A program made the translations under genes and the position numbers. A DNA stretch of 64,000 nucleotides from SZUA-451 sp034721895 (GTDB lineage: Bacteria > Campylobacterota > Campylobacteria > Campylobacterales > Sulfurovaceae), in assembly GCA_034721895.1 (NCBI GenBank), contig JAYEND010000001.1, positions 62,001-126,000 of the forward strand, written 5' to 3'. The stretch's first letter is position 1; every line of letters starts with the position of its first letter. Positions 44,095 to 52,530 of the stretch are shown one piece after another. Under the pieces are notes generated by a model. That model worked only from the letters and a program-made list of their open reading frames with translations, ran no database searches and was not told where the DNA came from.

Positions 44095-44135
44095 AGGTTT
44101 CTCCTCGGAAAAAATATTGAGGATTATAACAAAAT

Positions 44136-44450
44136 TTAACTTCTAAGTTTCCGCCCTAGCTTCTTCTCAACAGAGCCAACCTTTTTGTTCAGCCGGCCTA
44201 CGGGACCTTCCCGATAGTCGATCTTGATGGCTGAGTAGATACGGGAGCAATCCACCTGCAGTTCGGCATAGGCTGCTTCTATCACAGAGAAGACTTCCCC
44301 GACAGTTTCTGCCTCGATGATCGTTCCCATCGGTGTCAATTGATAAGTCAACTCACTCTTGTCAACGATGTCAAGCACTCTGGCGACAAAAGCACTTTTG
44401 CTTTCTGTTTTTTCTGTGGGGAACATGGCGAATTCTACTAAGGCTGACAT
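44136..44450 (-). CDS. MTH1187-family (DUF77) thiamine-binding-like protein
   Basis: 104 residues, a ferredoxin-like fold with TESKSAFVARVLDI and TPMGTIIEA, the MTH1187/YkoF pattern. Members bind thiamine or are of unknown ligand. It is separated from its neighbours by short gaps. Confidence 0.8.
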   Translation of the reverse strand: MSALVEFAMFPTEKTESKSAFVARVLDIVDKSELTYQLTPMGTIIEAETVGEVFSVIEAAYAELQVDCSRIYSAIKIDYREGPVGRLNKKVGSVEKKLGRKLRS

Positions 44451-44537
44451 TGATACTCCTGGTTTAAATGTAATGGTTTTCTCTTAATCTTGAAAAGCTA
44501 TAATAGCCATATGTTAATTAAAGAAATCCAAAAATTC

Positions 44538-44567
44538 TTCACTCTTCACTCTTCATTCTTCACTCAA
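44538..44567. repeat. Heptad array B2 (AGTGAAG family, inverted)
   Basis: CTTCACT, CTTCACT, CTTCATT, CTTCACT, CA, the reverse complement of the 27069 family. It lies 20 bp before the start of the flavoprotein gene, in its leader. Confidence 0.85.
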
Positions 44568-44587
44568 TTATCACAAAATGGATATTC

Positions 44588-45811
44588 GTGATAGTCATAG
44601 GTGCCGGTGCCGCTGGATTGATAGCCGCCATATTGCTTGCAAGGCGTGGTAAAAAGGTGACCCTCTTGGAGCAAAACAACAAAGTAGGCAAAAAAATACT
44701 GGTGAGTGGCAATGGCAAATGCAATATTGGCAACCGCCATATTACGCTGGATCATTTTCACTCACAAAATCCAACTTTTGTACATGATCTGTTGCAGGGG
44801 TATGGATTTGAAAAGGTAGAAGCATTTTTTGATTCTATTGGGCTTCCCTTGGTTGAAGGAAAAGAAGGAAAGATGTTTCCTATGAGCCTACGGGCCGGTT
44901 CAGTGGCGGAGATACTCGAATATGAAGCCAGGCAGGCTGGCGTGAAGATCATCTGTGATTGTGCTGTTGGGAGCATCACCAAAGCGAGAGAAGTCTTTGC
45001 TTTGGAAACAACTCAGGGGACTCAAATATGTACGCAACTGCTTATGGCATCGGGATCCTCTGCTGCACCGCAACTCGGAGGCAATGATAGTGGTTTAGGC
45101 TTTGCCCTGTCTTTGGGCCATACGCTTATTCCTGCACATCCTTCACTCGTGCAGCTCTGCTCGGAAGAGAAGTGGGTCAATCAGGCAGGTGGTGTAAAGA
45201 CAGAAGGGATAGCCAAACTCTACGCCAATGGTGAATATATTACGGAAAAAAAAGGTGATCTGCTTTTTACCAACTACGGTATCAGCGGACTGGCGATTCT
45301 CGATATCAGCAGAGAAGTGAGTGTGCGGTTAGCGGAAGCTGTCTACTGTGAGCTAAGCCTGGATATGATGCCTCATTTCAGCAAAGAGAAACTCAGCCAT
45401 TTTCTTCTGGGCCACATCCGGAAAGAAAGCCAAAAACCGTTGCCGATTTGGCTGCAGGGCATATTGAATAAAAAGCTTATCCCAATTGTATTGGAGCAGT
45501 CCGGGAGCAGGGCTGCAATCGAAAGTGAACTCAATCGAAAAGAAATAGGGAAACTCGTCTATGCTCTAAAAAATCTCAAGCTCTCTATCAGTGATACCAG
45601 GGGCTTTAAGGGTGCCGAGGTAGCTGCCGGCGGCATAGATACGACAGAGGTAGATCCGCTCACCATGGAGTCAAAATTGATTAAAAATCTCTACTTCGCC
45701 GGGGAGATTCTCGATGTTGACGGGGACAGGGGAGGGTTCAATTTTCACTTTGCCTGGGTGAGTGGTATGCGGGCTGCGAAAGCGATTATCGGGCGTGTTG
45801 GGTCAATTTAG
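44588..45811 (+). CDS. HI0933/BaiN-family flavoprotein
   Basis: 407 residues. FAD-binding VIGAGAAGLIAA at the N-terminus, then KKILVSGNGKCNIGN, typical of the HI0933 family, with GGI and GFNFHFAWVSG at the C-terminus. A likely NAD(P)/FAD-dependent oxidoreductase with unknown substrate. The start is GTG at 44588; no AGGAG-like site, only a weak GGA. A heptad array lies just upstream. Confidence 0.88.
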   Translation: MIVIGAGAAGLIAAILLARRGKKVTLLEQNNKVGKKILVSGNGKCNIGNRHITLDHFHSQNPTFVHDLLQGYGFEKVEAFFDSIGLPLVEGKEGKMFPMSLRAGSVAEILEYEARQAGVKIICDCAVGSITKAREVFALETTQGTQICTQLLMASGSSAAPQLGGNDSGLGFALSLGHTLIPAHPSLVQLCSEEKWVNQAGGVKTEGIAKLYANGEYITEKKGDLLFTNYGISGLAILDISREVSVRLAEAVYCELSLDMMPHFSKEKLSHFLLGHIRKESQKPLPIWLQGILNKKLIPIVLEQSGSRAAIESELNRKEIGKLVYALKNLKLSISDTRGFKGAEVAAGGIDTTEVDPLTMESKLIKNLYFAGEILDVDGDRGGFNFHFAWVSGMRAAKAIIGRVGSI

Positions 45812-46875
45812 AGCACCTCAACCACCAGTTTTGTAATGATAAATCCACCTGCGACGAGCCAGATAAACATGGCACCTGCCGTATAAATTGGAGCAAGGCC
45901 CAACCCTTTGAATTTGGAGAAGATCGTTCCCATCCCAAGAGCGGTCATTGCCATAGTGAGAAGGAAAGTGTCGATTTCATTGATAATGTCAACTATATTC
46001 TGTGGAATGAGGTGCAGCGAATTGAAGCCCGCAACCATCACAAAGTAGACAGCAAACCAGGGGATGACCAGTTTCATCTTTCCGCCGCCTTCACCACCTG
46101 CTCTTTTTGATTCCCATGCGAGATAGAGCCCCAGGATGATGAGCATCGGTGCGATCATAATGACACGCGTCATTTTGACAATGACCGCAGCGTCTGCCAT
46201 CTCCTTTGGGGAGCCGGGAACGGATGCCGGCACAGCAACAACCTGTGCAACTTCGTGGATGGTCCCCCCTACATAGATACCGAACTCTCTGGCTGTCATA
46301 TGGAGAAATCCTGTCGCATTTTCGATGAGTGTGGTGTAGAGTACCGGATAGAGAAACATGGAGATGGTACCAAACAGTACAACCATCGAGACGGCCACAG
46401 CAGTTTTATACTCTTCTGCTTTAAGTACCGGCTCCGTAGCGAGTACTGCTGCGGCGCCACAGACCGATGCGCCTGATGCAGTCAGAATGGAAGTGTCTTT
46501 GTCCATACCGAATATTTTGATGCCAAGCCATGTGCCCATGATCAGCGTCGATGAAAGCATGATAAGTGAAACAAGAAATCCGTCCATTCCTACTTCCAGA
46601 ATTTCCTGAAAGGTGATGCGAAATCCGTAAAAGACAATAGCAAATCGTAATATCTTTTTTCCGGAAAAGGTAATACCGCTATGCCACTCCTCGGGTGTTT
46701 GATTGTGCAGGGTATTGGCATAAAAGATACCCATCACGATACCGATGACCAGGGGTGAAAGTCCCAGTGCTTTGACGGGACCCAGTCCAGCTATATAGGT
46801 TGCAGCAGCAGCAAAAATAGCAACAAAAATGATACCGCTGATGGTACCTTTTCGTTTTTCTGGCGAGAAAGCCAT
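45808..46875 (-). CDS. YeiH-family putative sulfate/sulfite exporter
   Basis: 355 residues with about 10 helices, UPF0324/YeiH family. It converges on the flavoprotein (4-bp overlap) and is divergent from the LysR gene, the well-known yeiE-yeiH pairing. Members are proposed anion exporters, possibly for sulfite, which would suit a sulfur-oxidising cell. Confidence 0.87.
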   Translation of the reverse strand: MAFSPEKRKGTISGIIFVAIFAAAATYIAGLGPVKALGLSPLVIGIVMGIFYANTLHNQTPEEWHSGITFSGKKILRFAIVFYGFRITFQEILEVGMDGFLVSLIMLSSTLIMGTWLGIKIFGMDKDTSILTASGASVCGAAAVLATEPVLKAEEYKTAVAVSMVVLFGTISMFLYPVLYTTLIENATGFLHMTAREFGIYVGGTIHEVAQVVAVPASVPGSPKEMADAAVIVKMTRVIMIAPMLIILGLYLAWESKRAGGEGGGKMKLVIPWFAVYFVMVAGFNSLHLIPQNIVDIINEIDTFLLTMAMTALGMGTIFSKFKGLGLAPIYTAGAMFIWLVAGGFIITKLVVEVL

Positions 46876-46932
46876 AGAAATCCTTCAGTTTTTTTGATAA
46901 TAATTTGAAAATTATACTATAATTCTGATACA

Positions 46933-46946
46933 ATTGACAAATCAAT
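46933..46946. promoter_or_regulatory. Inverted repeat between yeiH-like and lysR genes
   Basis: ATTGA-CAAA-TCAAT in the 120-bp divergent promoter, consistent with a LysR-type operator, though the spacing is not the classical T-N11-A. TATAAT at 46918-46923. Confidence 0.4.
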
Positions 46947-46995
46947 ATAATCGAAGAGCATAATCAAAATTTATGTATATCATGAAAGAGTCGCT

Positions 46996-47889
46996 ATGAA
47001 ATTAACGCTGCGCCAAATGGAAATTTTTCTTAATGTGGTCCAATCCGGCCACCTGACCAATGTTGCAAAAGAGATGAAGCTCAGCCAATCTGCTGTCTCA
47101 ATGTCCATCAAAGAAATGGAGAATATTCTAGGGCGGCCGGTTTTTGACAGGATTAATAAAAAATTGATCCTCAATGAAGTGGGACGGGCTTTTTATAAAG
47201 AGATCGATCCGATCTTCAAAAAGCTTACAGATATCGAATATGAATTCAAAAACTCCCTGAACAAAGGGATGATACGTGTGGGAGCAAGCACTACGATCGT
47301 CGATTATCTGATGCCGCCGATCATTTGCAACTATATGAATAACTATCCCGATGTAAGGATTTCGCTGAAAGAGGGAAATAGTAAAGAGATCGCTGACATG
47401 ATCAAAGAGGGCAGTATCGATATCGGTTTTGTTGAAGGCATTGTCACAGATCCGGAGATTATTTCGGAGAAAGTCGGCGTAGATGAATTGATCGTGGTGA
47501 CGGCAGATCCGAAACTCACCGATCAATACTTTATTGATTCGCTTGCCAGTAAACGGTGGGTACTTAGAGAAGAGGGAAGCGGTACGAGAGAAGTATTCCT
47601 CGACTATATTAAAGAGAAGACAGGGCCTCTTGATATCTTTCTTGAGTTGGGACATACGGAGTCTATCAAGAGTATTCTGATCAATCACAGCTGCCTGACC
47701 TGTATCTCCAAGATTGCCGTACAGGGTGAGATCGAAAAGGAGCGACTCTATCAGGTCAACATACGCAATTTCGAATGCAAACGCGACTTCCTGATGATTT
47801 ATCATAAAGATAAATATCACAGCGGCCTATTTGAAAAATTTGTCTATTTTTCAAAAACAATGATGGCGCAGATGCTGGCTGCACATTAA
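46996..47889 (+). CDS. LysR-type transcriptional regulator (YeiE/CysB-like)
   Basis: 297 residues: winged HTH (LRQMEIFLNVVQSGHLTNVAKEM) and the effector-binding domain. It likely controls the divergent exporter gene. Its last bases overlap mobA by 4 bp. Confidence 0.9.
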   Translation: MKLTLRQMEIFLNVVQSGHLTNVAKEMKLSQSAVSMSIKEMENILGRPVFDRINKKLILNEVGRAFYKEIDPIFKKLTDIEYEFKNSLNKGMIRVGASTTIVDYLMPPIICNYMNNYPDVRISLKEGNSKEIADMIKEGSIDIGFVEGIVTDPEIISEKVGVDELIVVTADPKLTDQYFIDSLASKRWVLREEGSGTREVFLDYIKEKTGPLDIFLELGHTESIKSILINHSCLTCISKIAVQGEIEKERLYQVNIRNFECKRDFLMIYHKDKYHSGLFEKFVYFSKTMMAQMLAAH

Positions 47890-48473
47890 TCTAATATGAG
47901 TTTTACTGCTGCTTGATATTCGTGTGGATGGTTGAGGTTCACAAAGGGGTCCTCATTCGGAAAATTCACAAAATGGCTTTTTGATAGGCGTAAAAGTGCA
48001 TTGAGTTTATGGTTGTTTTTATTGATAAACTCTTTGGCGAGCGGGATGATCGATCGTCTGTAGATACCGCAGAGAGGCTGTGTTCCTCCCGGGCTTTGGG
48101 CGATGATCGCATCAAGTGCAGGGTCAGTACTCTCCTTATAGAGTTTTTCGATCACTTCTTCATTGACAAAGGGAGCATCAACGCTGAGGATAAAACATTC
48201 ATCCTCCGGGATTGTTTCGAAAATGGAGATCAGGCCGACGAGAGGTGAACTCTCGGGATAAATGTCGCGAATCAGCATGGCTTCAAAATTGAATTTTTCT
48301 TCTTTTGTACTCATGTAAACTTTTTCAAAGAATTTACAAAGGCGCTGATATTGATATTCTGACAAAGTAGTATAGCCACCAAAAGGCATGAGAGATTTGT
48401 CTCTGCCCATGCGTGAGCTTTTTCCTCCAGCAAAGATAATGGCTGTACGTTTGGATTTTAAATTATCAGTCAT
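47886..48473 (-). CDS. mobA: Molybdenum cofactor guanylyltransferase
   Basis: 195 residues with IIFAGGKSSRMGRDKSLMPFGG and the VDAPFVNEE metal site. It adds GMP to Mo-molybdopterin for the bis-MGD cofactor, needed by the nitrate and polysulfide molybdoenzymes in the window. It overlaps the MFS gene upstream by 8 bp, so the two are coupled. Confidence 0.9.
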   Translation of the reverse strand: MTDNLKSKRTAIIFAGGKSSRMGRDKSLMPFGGYTTLSEYQYQRLCKFFEKVYMSTKEEKFNFEAMLIRDIYPESSPLVGLISIFETIPEDECFILSVDAPFVNEEVIEKLYKESTDPALDAIIAQSPGGTQPLCGIYRRSIIPLAKEFINKNNHKLNALLRLSKSHFVNFPNEDPFVNLNHPHEYQAAVKLILD

Positions 48474-49632
48474 GGGCAGAAGCTCCCGAGAGTTGTTTTT
48501 CTTTTCTTAAAGAGTGTCCGAAGAGTGCGGCAAAAGCAAAAAGTGTGATGATCGCTTCGATCAGAAACATTGTCTCGCCATAGATTTGGCCGGCCAGAAG
48601 TGCTCCGACGGATCCTCCCAGACCAAAGGCAATCCCGAGGAAGAATTGCTGCGCCAGTTTTTTCTGGGTATAAAGTGTAAAGACGTAGGAGATCGCCGCA
48701 GTATGATAGAGTGCGAAGCTGACGGCATGAAGAGACTGTGAGGCAAAGGTCAGGGATACCGAATCGGGGAAGAGATAGAGTATCAGCCACCGGATCGCTG
48801 TGATCAAAGTGGCAATTTTCAAGAGAGTCAAAAGATTTCTCTGCAACAGTGGCCCCTGGAAGTAGAGCATAACAATTTCGCAGATCACACCGAAACTCCA
48901 CATCCAGCTGGTTATCTCCAGTGAAATGCCGTGGGCTGTTTCATAGATAGTGAAAAAGTTGTAAAAACCGCCGAAGCCCACCTGCATCAGAAAAATACTC
49001 AGCCAGAACCAGGGGTAAAGAAGCAGAGAGAAGGAGCGGTTGTCTTCTGTGGTTTCCATCTTGGTATCACGATCGAAATGGGCGATCAATACACCAAAGA
49101 GAAGGGTAAAAAAGGCCATAGCAGAAAGATAATAGAGTGCTTCGTAGGGGGCACTGAGTATTTTTCCCAGCCAGAGGGCAATGACCATGAAGCCGATCGA
49201 TCCATAAAGTCGTACTTTACCGTAGCGGCTTTTGGAGAGGGTATGCAGAGAGATGGTTTCGACATAGGGGAGAGAGATGCCCATCGCTGCACCAAAGAGG
49301 AGGTTGGCAGCCAGGTAGAGCCAGAAGTCTTCCACTGTCCCCAGGAAGATCACTGTCCCGATCAGAGTCAGGATCAGAGAGATCAGGAACACCCTGTGAT
49401 CAAGAGCGATAAAGCGTCTGAAAACAAAAGGGATGAGAAAACGCATGAAGGGTGCAGCGGCATAAATGACTCCCACTTCAGCCTTGCTGTAGCCAAACTC
49501 CAGCAGTATCTTGGGCATAAAGATGATATAGACCCCTACCAGGGCAAAATAGAAAAAGTAGAAGAGGGCGAGGGGGATTTCGATGGGTAATTTTGAATTT
49601 TGAATTTTGAATTTTGAATGAAATTGATTCAT
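48466..49632 (-). CDS. MFS transporter (MFS_1-like)
   Basis: 388 residues, ~12 helices. Heptad array E lies in its first codons: SKFKIQNSK is encoded by TTTTGAA repeats, and no ribosome binding site is seen before the ATG at 49632. The family N-terminus normally begins near PIPLALFYFFYF, so the true start may lie after the repeat, or the repeat has lengthened the coding sequence. Substrate unknown. Confidence 0.83.
   Translation of the reverse strand: MNQFHSKFKIQNSKLPIEIPLALFYFFYFALVGVYIIFMPKILLEFGYSKAEVGVIYAAAPFMRFLIPFVFRRFIALDHRVFLISLILTLIGTVIFLGTVEDFWLYLAANLLFGAAMGISLPYVETISLHTLSKSRYGKVRLYGSIGFMVIALWLGKILSAPYEALYYLSAMAFFTLLFGVLIAHFDRDTKMETTEDNRSFSLLLYPWFWLSIFLMQVGFGGFYNFFTIYETAHGISLEITSWMWSFGVICEIVMLYFQGPLLQRNLLTLLKIATLITAIRWLILYLFPDSVSLTFASQSLHAVSFALYHTAAISYVFTLYTQKKLAQQFFLGIAFGLGGSVGALLAGQIYGETMFLIEAIITLFAFAALFGHSLRKEKQLSGASAHD
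49591..49618. repeat. Heptad array E (TTTTGAA family)
   Basis: Four perfect TTTTGAA units inside the 5' end of the MFS gene. Confidence 0.85.
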
Positions 49633-49638
49633 GCTTGT

Positions 49639-50157
49639 TTATGGCTGTTCTGTTTTGATAAGGACGGTACCCGAGAGAAGGTCATGCAGACACCTGTGGT
49701 CTTTTCGGAAAAAGGCCATCAGCATTCCTATCACTGTAATCATTGAGATCAGTTCAAAGTAATAGCGCAGGGCAATTGCAACAGGATGGGCTTTCTCTCC
49801 GGTTTTGCTGTCAACCAGTTTGATAGAGTAGGCTCTGCATCCAGGCGTCTGTCCACTCTTCCAAAAGAAGAGAAAAACGACGATAAAGTTGGGGATCAGG
49901 ATATAGAGCCACCCCTCTGCTTTATGCTCTGTAAAGCCTTGGAGTCCTCCCATGACGAGGTAGGTAACGACATACATGATCGGCATCAAAAGCATGAAAG
50001 AGTCTGTAATAAAGGCTTTGATCTTTGAGGCTATGGAAGCATAGGGGAGTCCCCCTGTCTGCTTTGACTCTGCTATTCTCTTTTTCTTCGCCTGCTTCGG
50101 GGTTACGGTTTCATGCTTTCCCTGTTTGACATCCCGAAAACGCCTCTGCCGAGCCAT
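49639..50157 (-). CDS. RDD-family membrane protein
   Basis: 172 residues: a basic cytoplasmic N-terminus (RRFRDVKQGK, KQAKKKR), then helices with the RDD motif (SIASKIKAFITDSFMLL, RAYSIKLVDS). Function is unknown in general; some members transport ions. It overlaps the outer-membrane gene by 1 bp. Confidence 0.82.
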   Translation of the reverse strand: MARQRRFRDVKQGKHETVTPKQAKKKRIAESKQTGGLPYASIASKIKAFITDSFMLLMPIMYVVTYLVMGGLQGFTEHKAEGWLYILIPNFIVVFLFFWKSGQTPGCRAYSIKLVDSKTGEKAHPVAIALRYYFELISMITVIGMLMAFFRKDHRCLHDLLSGTVLIKTEQP

Positions 50158-50942
50158 TAGAAGTCCCAGACGACCGCGACAAATGGACCGCTGGCATCAA
50201 CATCGATGTTTAAACCGTCAACGAGATCAACAGTGTCAAAATGGAGGCCTTTGAATCCGCCCTCAATTCCCAGGCCCATACTGAGGGTATAGCGTGCACT
50301 TATTTCATAGTCATAGAGGGTTGTATCCTCATAGCTAATGACATTTCCCTCAAGCTGCATACTGATATCAGTATTGGGAATATCGAATCGTGCTTTTCCG
50401 TAAAGCATGGGTATCCAGAGTGAAAAATCAGTCGATTCGCCCAGTGTTGGTGTTGAAATGGGACCAAAGTGTGCCAAAGTGTCAACGGCAATGTTTCCGT
50501 CAAGGTATCTCAATGTCAAGCCGGCATCAAGCGAAAGCCAATTATCCAGCAGTTCGTAATAGAGGCCGATATCATAGAATTGCATATCCAGGGCAGAATC
50601 TATTTCGCCGCCGACGGGAAGGCTGATGTCTCCCCATGAGAAGTCGCCGACTGTGTTTTGGCCATCTTGGTAAAAATCTGTATATCCCAGACGGATGTTG
50701 GGAATCATGGGGACAGGATGCTCTATATAGGCTTTCAAAAAGATATTTTGCTCTGCGGACCAGCCAAAATCATCCTCTACATCTACGCTTGGGTTGATGA
50801 TGCCAAAAGGAGAGTAGGAGGCTGTTCCGCTCGGTGTATGGCTATAATACCCAAGACTGATCTCTCCGCCGGCAATTGTATCGGCAAAAAGGGAAGTGGC
50901 CCCCAATAGAGTTGTAACTGTCAGTTTTTTGATAGTTGTCAT
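50157..50942 (-). CDS. Outer-membrane beta-barrel protein (TIGR04219-like)
   Basis: 261 residues with signal peptide (LTVTTLLGATSLFADT), beta-strand repetition and a C-terminal F (FVAVVWDF). It resembles the TIGR04219 family of Campylobacterota. Function not known. Confidence 0.82.
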   Translation of the reverse strand: MTTIKKLTVTTLLGATSLFADTIAGGEISLGYYSHTPSGTASYSPFGIINPSVDVEDDFGWSAEQNIFLKAYIEHPVPMIPNIRLGYTDFYQDGQNTVGDFSWGDISLPVGGEIDSALDMQFYDIGLYYELLDNWLSLDAGLTLRYLDGNIAVDTLAHFGPISTPTLGESTDFSLWIPMLYGKARFDIPNTDISMQLEGNVISYEDTTLYDYEISARYTLSMGLGIEGGFKGLHFDTVDLVDGLNIDVDASGPFVAVVWDF

Positions 50943-50962
50943 GTTTAACTGTTTCCTTGTGT

Positions 50963-52180
50963 TTATGTTTGCGGTCCGAGACTCATACTGAAAATCGGCA
51001 AAAGCATCGCGGCAACGATCACCCCGACGACCAGGCCGATAAAGAGCATCATGAAGGGCTCAAGCAGACTGAGAAGCAACTTGAGACGATCTTCATTTTC
51101 CTCATAATAGAGTTTTGAAATATTATCCAAAATATTGGCAACTTCGCTGGATTCTTCGCCCAGGGCCAAGGCCTGCATGAAATTCCGTTTGAGTTTCACA
51201 CCTTTGGTTATCTGTAGCGCATTGGAGAGCTTGTTCCCTTCCATAACCTTGGTTGCAGCATTGTCAAAGAGTTCTCCGAGCGCACTGTTATTAAATGTTG
51301 AAGCGGCAAGTTTCACTCCATGCGCATAAGAGACACCGGAGCTGAGCATCAAAGATAGGATATAGCTGAAGCGTCCGAGTTCATAATTTTGTATCAGTGT
51401 CCCTATAACGGGGACTTTGAGCAGGAGTGTATCAGTAGCTTTTTTGAATGCATGGACTTTACTGTAGGCGAGTTTGAATCCGACAATGATGAGAATAAGC
51501 CCTACAAGAAGAACGATATAGTGGTTGACCAGAAAATCGCTGACACCAAGGACAAACTGTGTGACAGGAGGAAGAGCCTGTCCTGTATCCTTGAAGATAC
51601 TGGTGATCTTTGGTACAACAAAAGCGATGAGGAATCCGCTCATCCCGATCGCGACGATAAAAATAAAGAGCGGATAGGCCATTGCATTGCCCACCTGCTT
51701 CCTGACTTTGCTTTGTGCGGAGAAAAAGTTTCCCATATTGGTTAGGACCTCAACTATCTGTCCGCTTTGCCCGGCGATATTGATACTCTGGAGAAAAAAA
51801 TCAGGCAGCGCATAAACCTTCTGGGAGCTCAATGCGACATAGAGAGATTTTCCTTCATCGATCATCGTCTTGACGGAATTGAGGAAATCGCTGTATTTTT
51901 TTTCACTCTGATGTTGATTTTCCAGCAGTTTGATAGCTGTGATGACGGTCATCCCCGAGTTGAGATAAGAGGAGAGTTCTTTGGCAAAACTGCTGAGCAT
52001 GGGACCGGGCATCTGCCGTTTGGAAAAAACGTCTAATGAGAGCCTTTGGCTTGGGGTAAGCGTCTGGTAATAAATTGACTGGGAGCGGAGTTTCTGCTTT
52101 GCCTCTTCGAGAGTGATTGCCGTGACAGTACCCTTGACGCTGTTCCCTGTTTTGTCAACACCTTTATATTTGAAAAGCAT
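50963..52180 (-). CDS. gspF: Type II secretion/type IV pilus inner-membrane platform GspF
   Basis: 405 residues with two T2SSF domains and three membrane helices; MLFKYKGVDKTGNSVKG is the family start. GAGGGGA lies before the ATG at 52180. Platform protein that contacts the GspE ATPase; no other secretion genes are nearby. Confidence 0.9.
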   Translation of the reverse strand: MLFKYKGVDKTGNSVKGTVTAITLEEAKQKLRSQSIYYQTLTPSQRLSLDVFSKRQMPGPMLSSFAKELSSYLNSGMTVITAIKLLENQHQSEKKYSDFLNSVKTMIDEGKSLYVALSSQKVYALPDFFLQSINIAGQSGQIVEVLTNMGNFFSAQSKVRKQVGNAMAYPLFIFIVAIGMSGFLIAFVVPKITSIFKDTGQALPPVTQFVLGVSDFLVNHYIVLLVGLILIIVGFKLAYSKVHAFKKATDTLLLKVPVIGTLIQNYELGRFSYILSLMLSSGVSYAHGVKLAASTFNNSALGELFDNAATKVMEGNKLSNALQITKGVKLKRNFMQALALGEESSEVANILDNISKLYYEENEDRLKLLLSLLEPFMMLFIGLVVGVIVAAMLLPIFSMSLGPQT

Positions 52181-52207
52181 CATTCCCCTCTGTCTCTTTC
52201 GCATCAT

Positions 52208-52530
52208 ACGATTTAATGAAGAATATTATATCTTCTTTCCTTGAAAACATTGTATAAAAGCTTTTACTGGCGTTCTTTCTGTATCGTAAAATGGGGTATA
52301 AAATTCTTAAGTATTTACAATACAAAATAACAAATATTACCTAAGAGAATCATCTTTTAAGTATAATTTATTATTATAGAAAATATGGTGAAAAATGAGT
52401 TAAAATTTAAAAAGAGAACAAGGAAAATTAGAGTAGAATCAACCTAATTTTTCACTTCCCTCTTATTGAGTCACCTAGTTGCCTTGTGTTGCAATAAATG
52501 AGGGAAGCGGGGCACGAGATAGGAGAAAGT
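52208..52530 (+). promoter_or_regulatory. nrdA leader region with a long hairpin
   Basis: A 323-bp stretch without a gene, AT-rich. It has TATAAT at 52362-52367 and then a 14-bp hairpin (52455-52468 with 52492-52507, 2-nt bulge, 23-nt loop) ending 4 bp before GGGGC and 14 bp before AGGAG of nrdA. No tRNA or rRNA. Confidence 0.6.
52455..52507 (+). ncRNA. Structured 5' leader of nrdA
   Basis: CTTCCCTC-TTATTG pairs with CAATAA-AT-GAGGGAAG. The stem sits just upstream of the nrdA ribosome binding site. It could be a regulatory leader; not a B12 riboswitch as far as I can see, since no B12 box is present. I do not recognise a known class. Confidence 0.5.
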
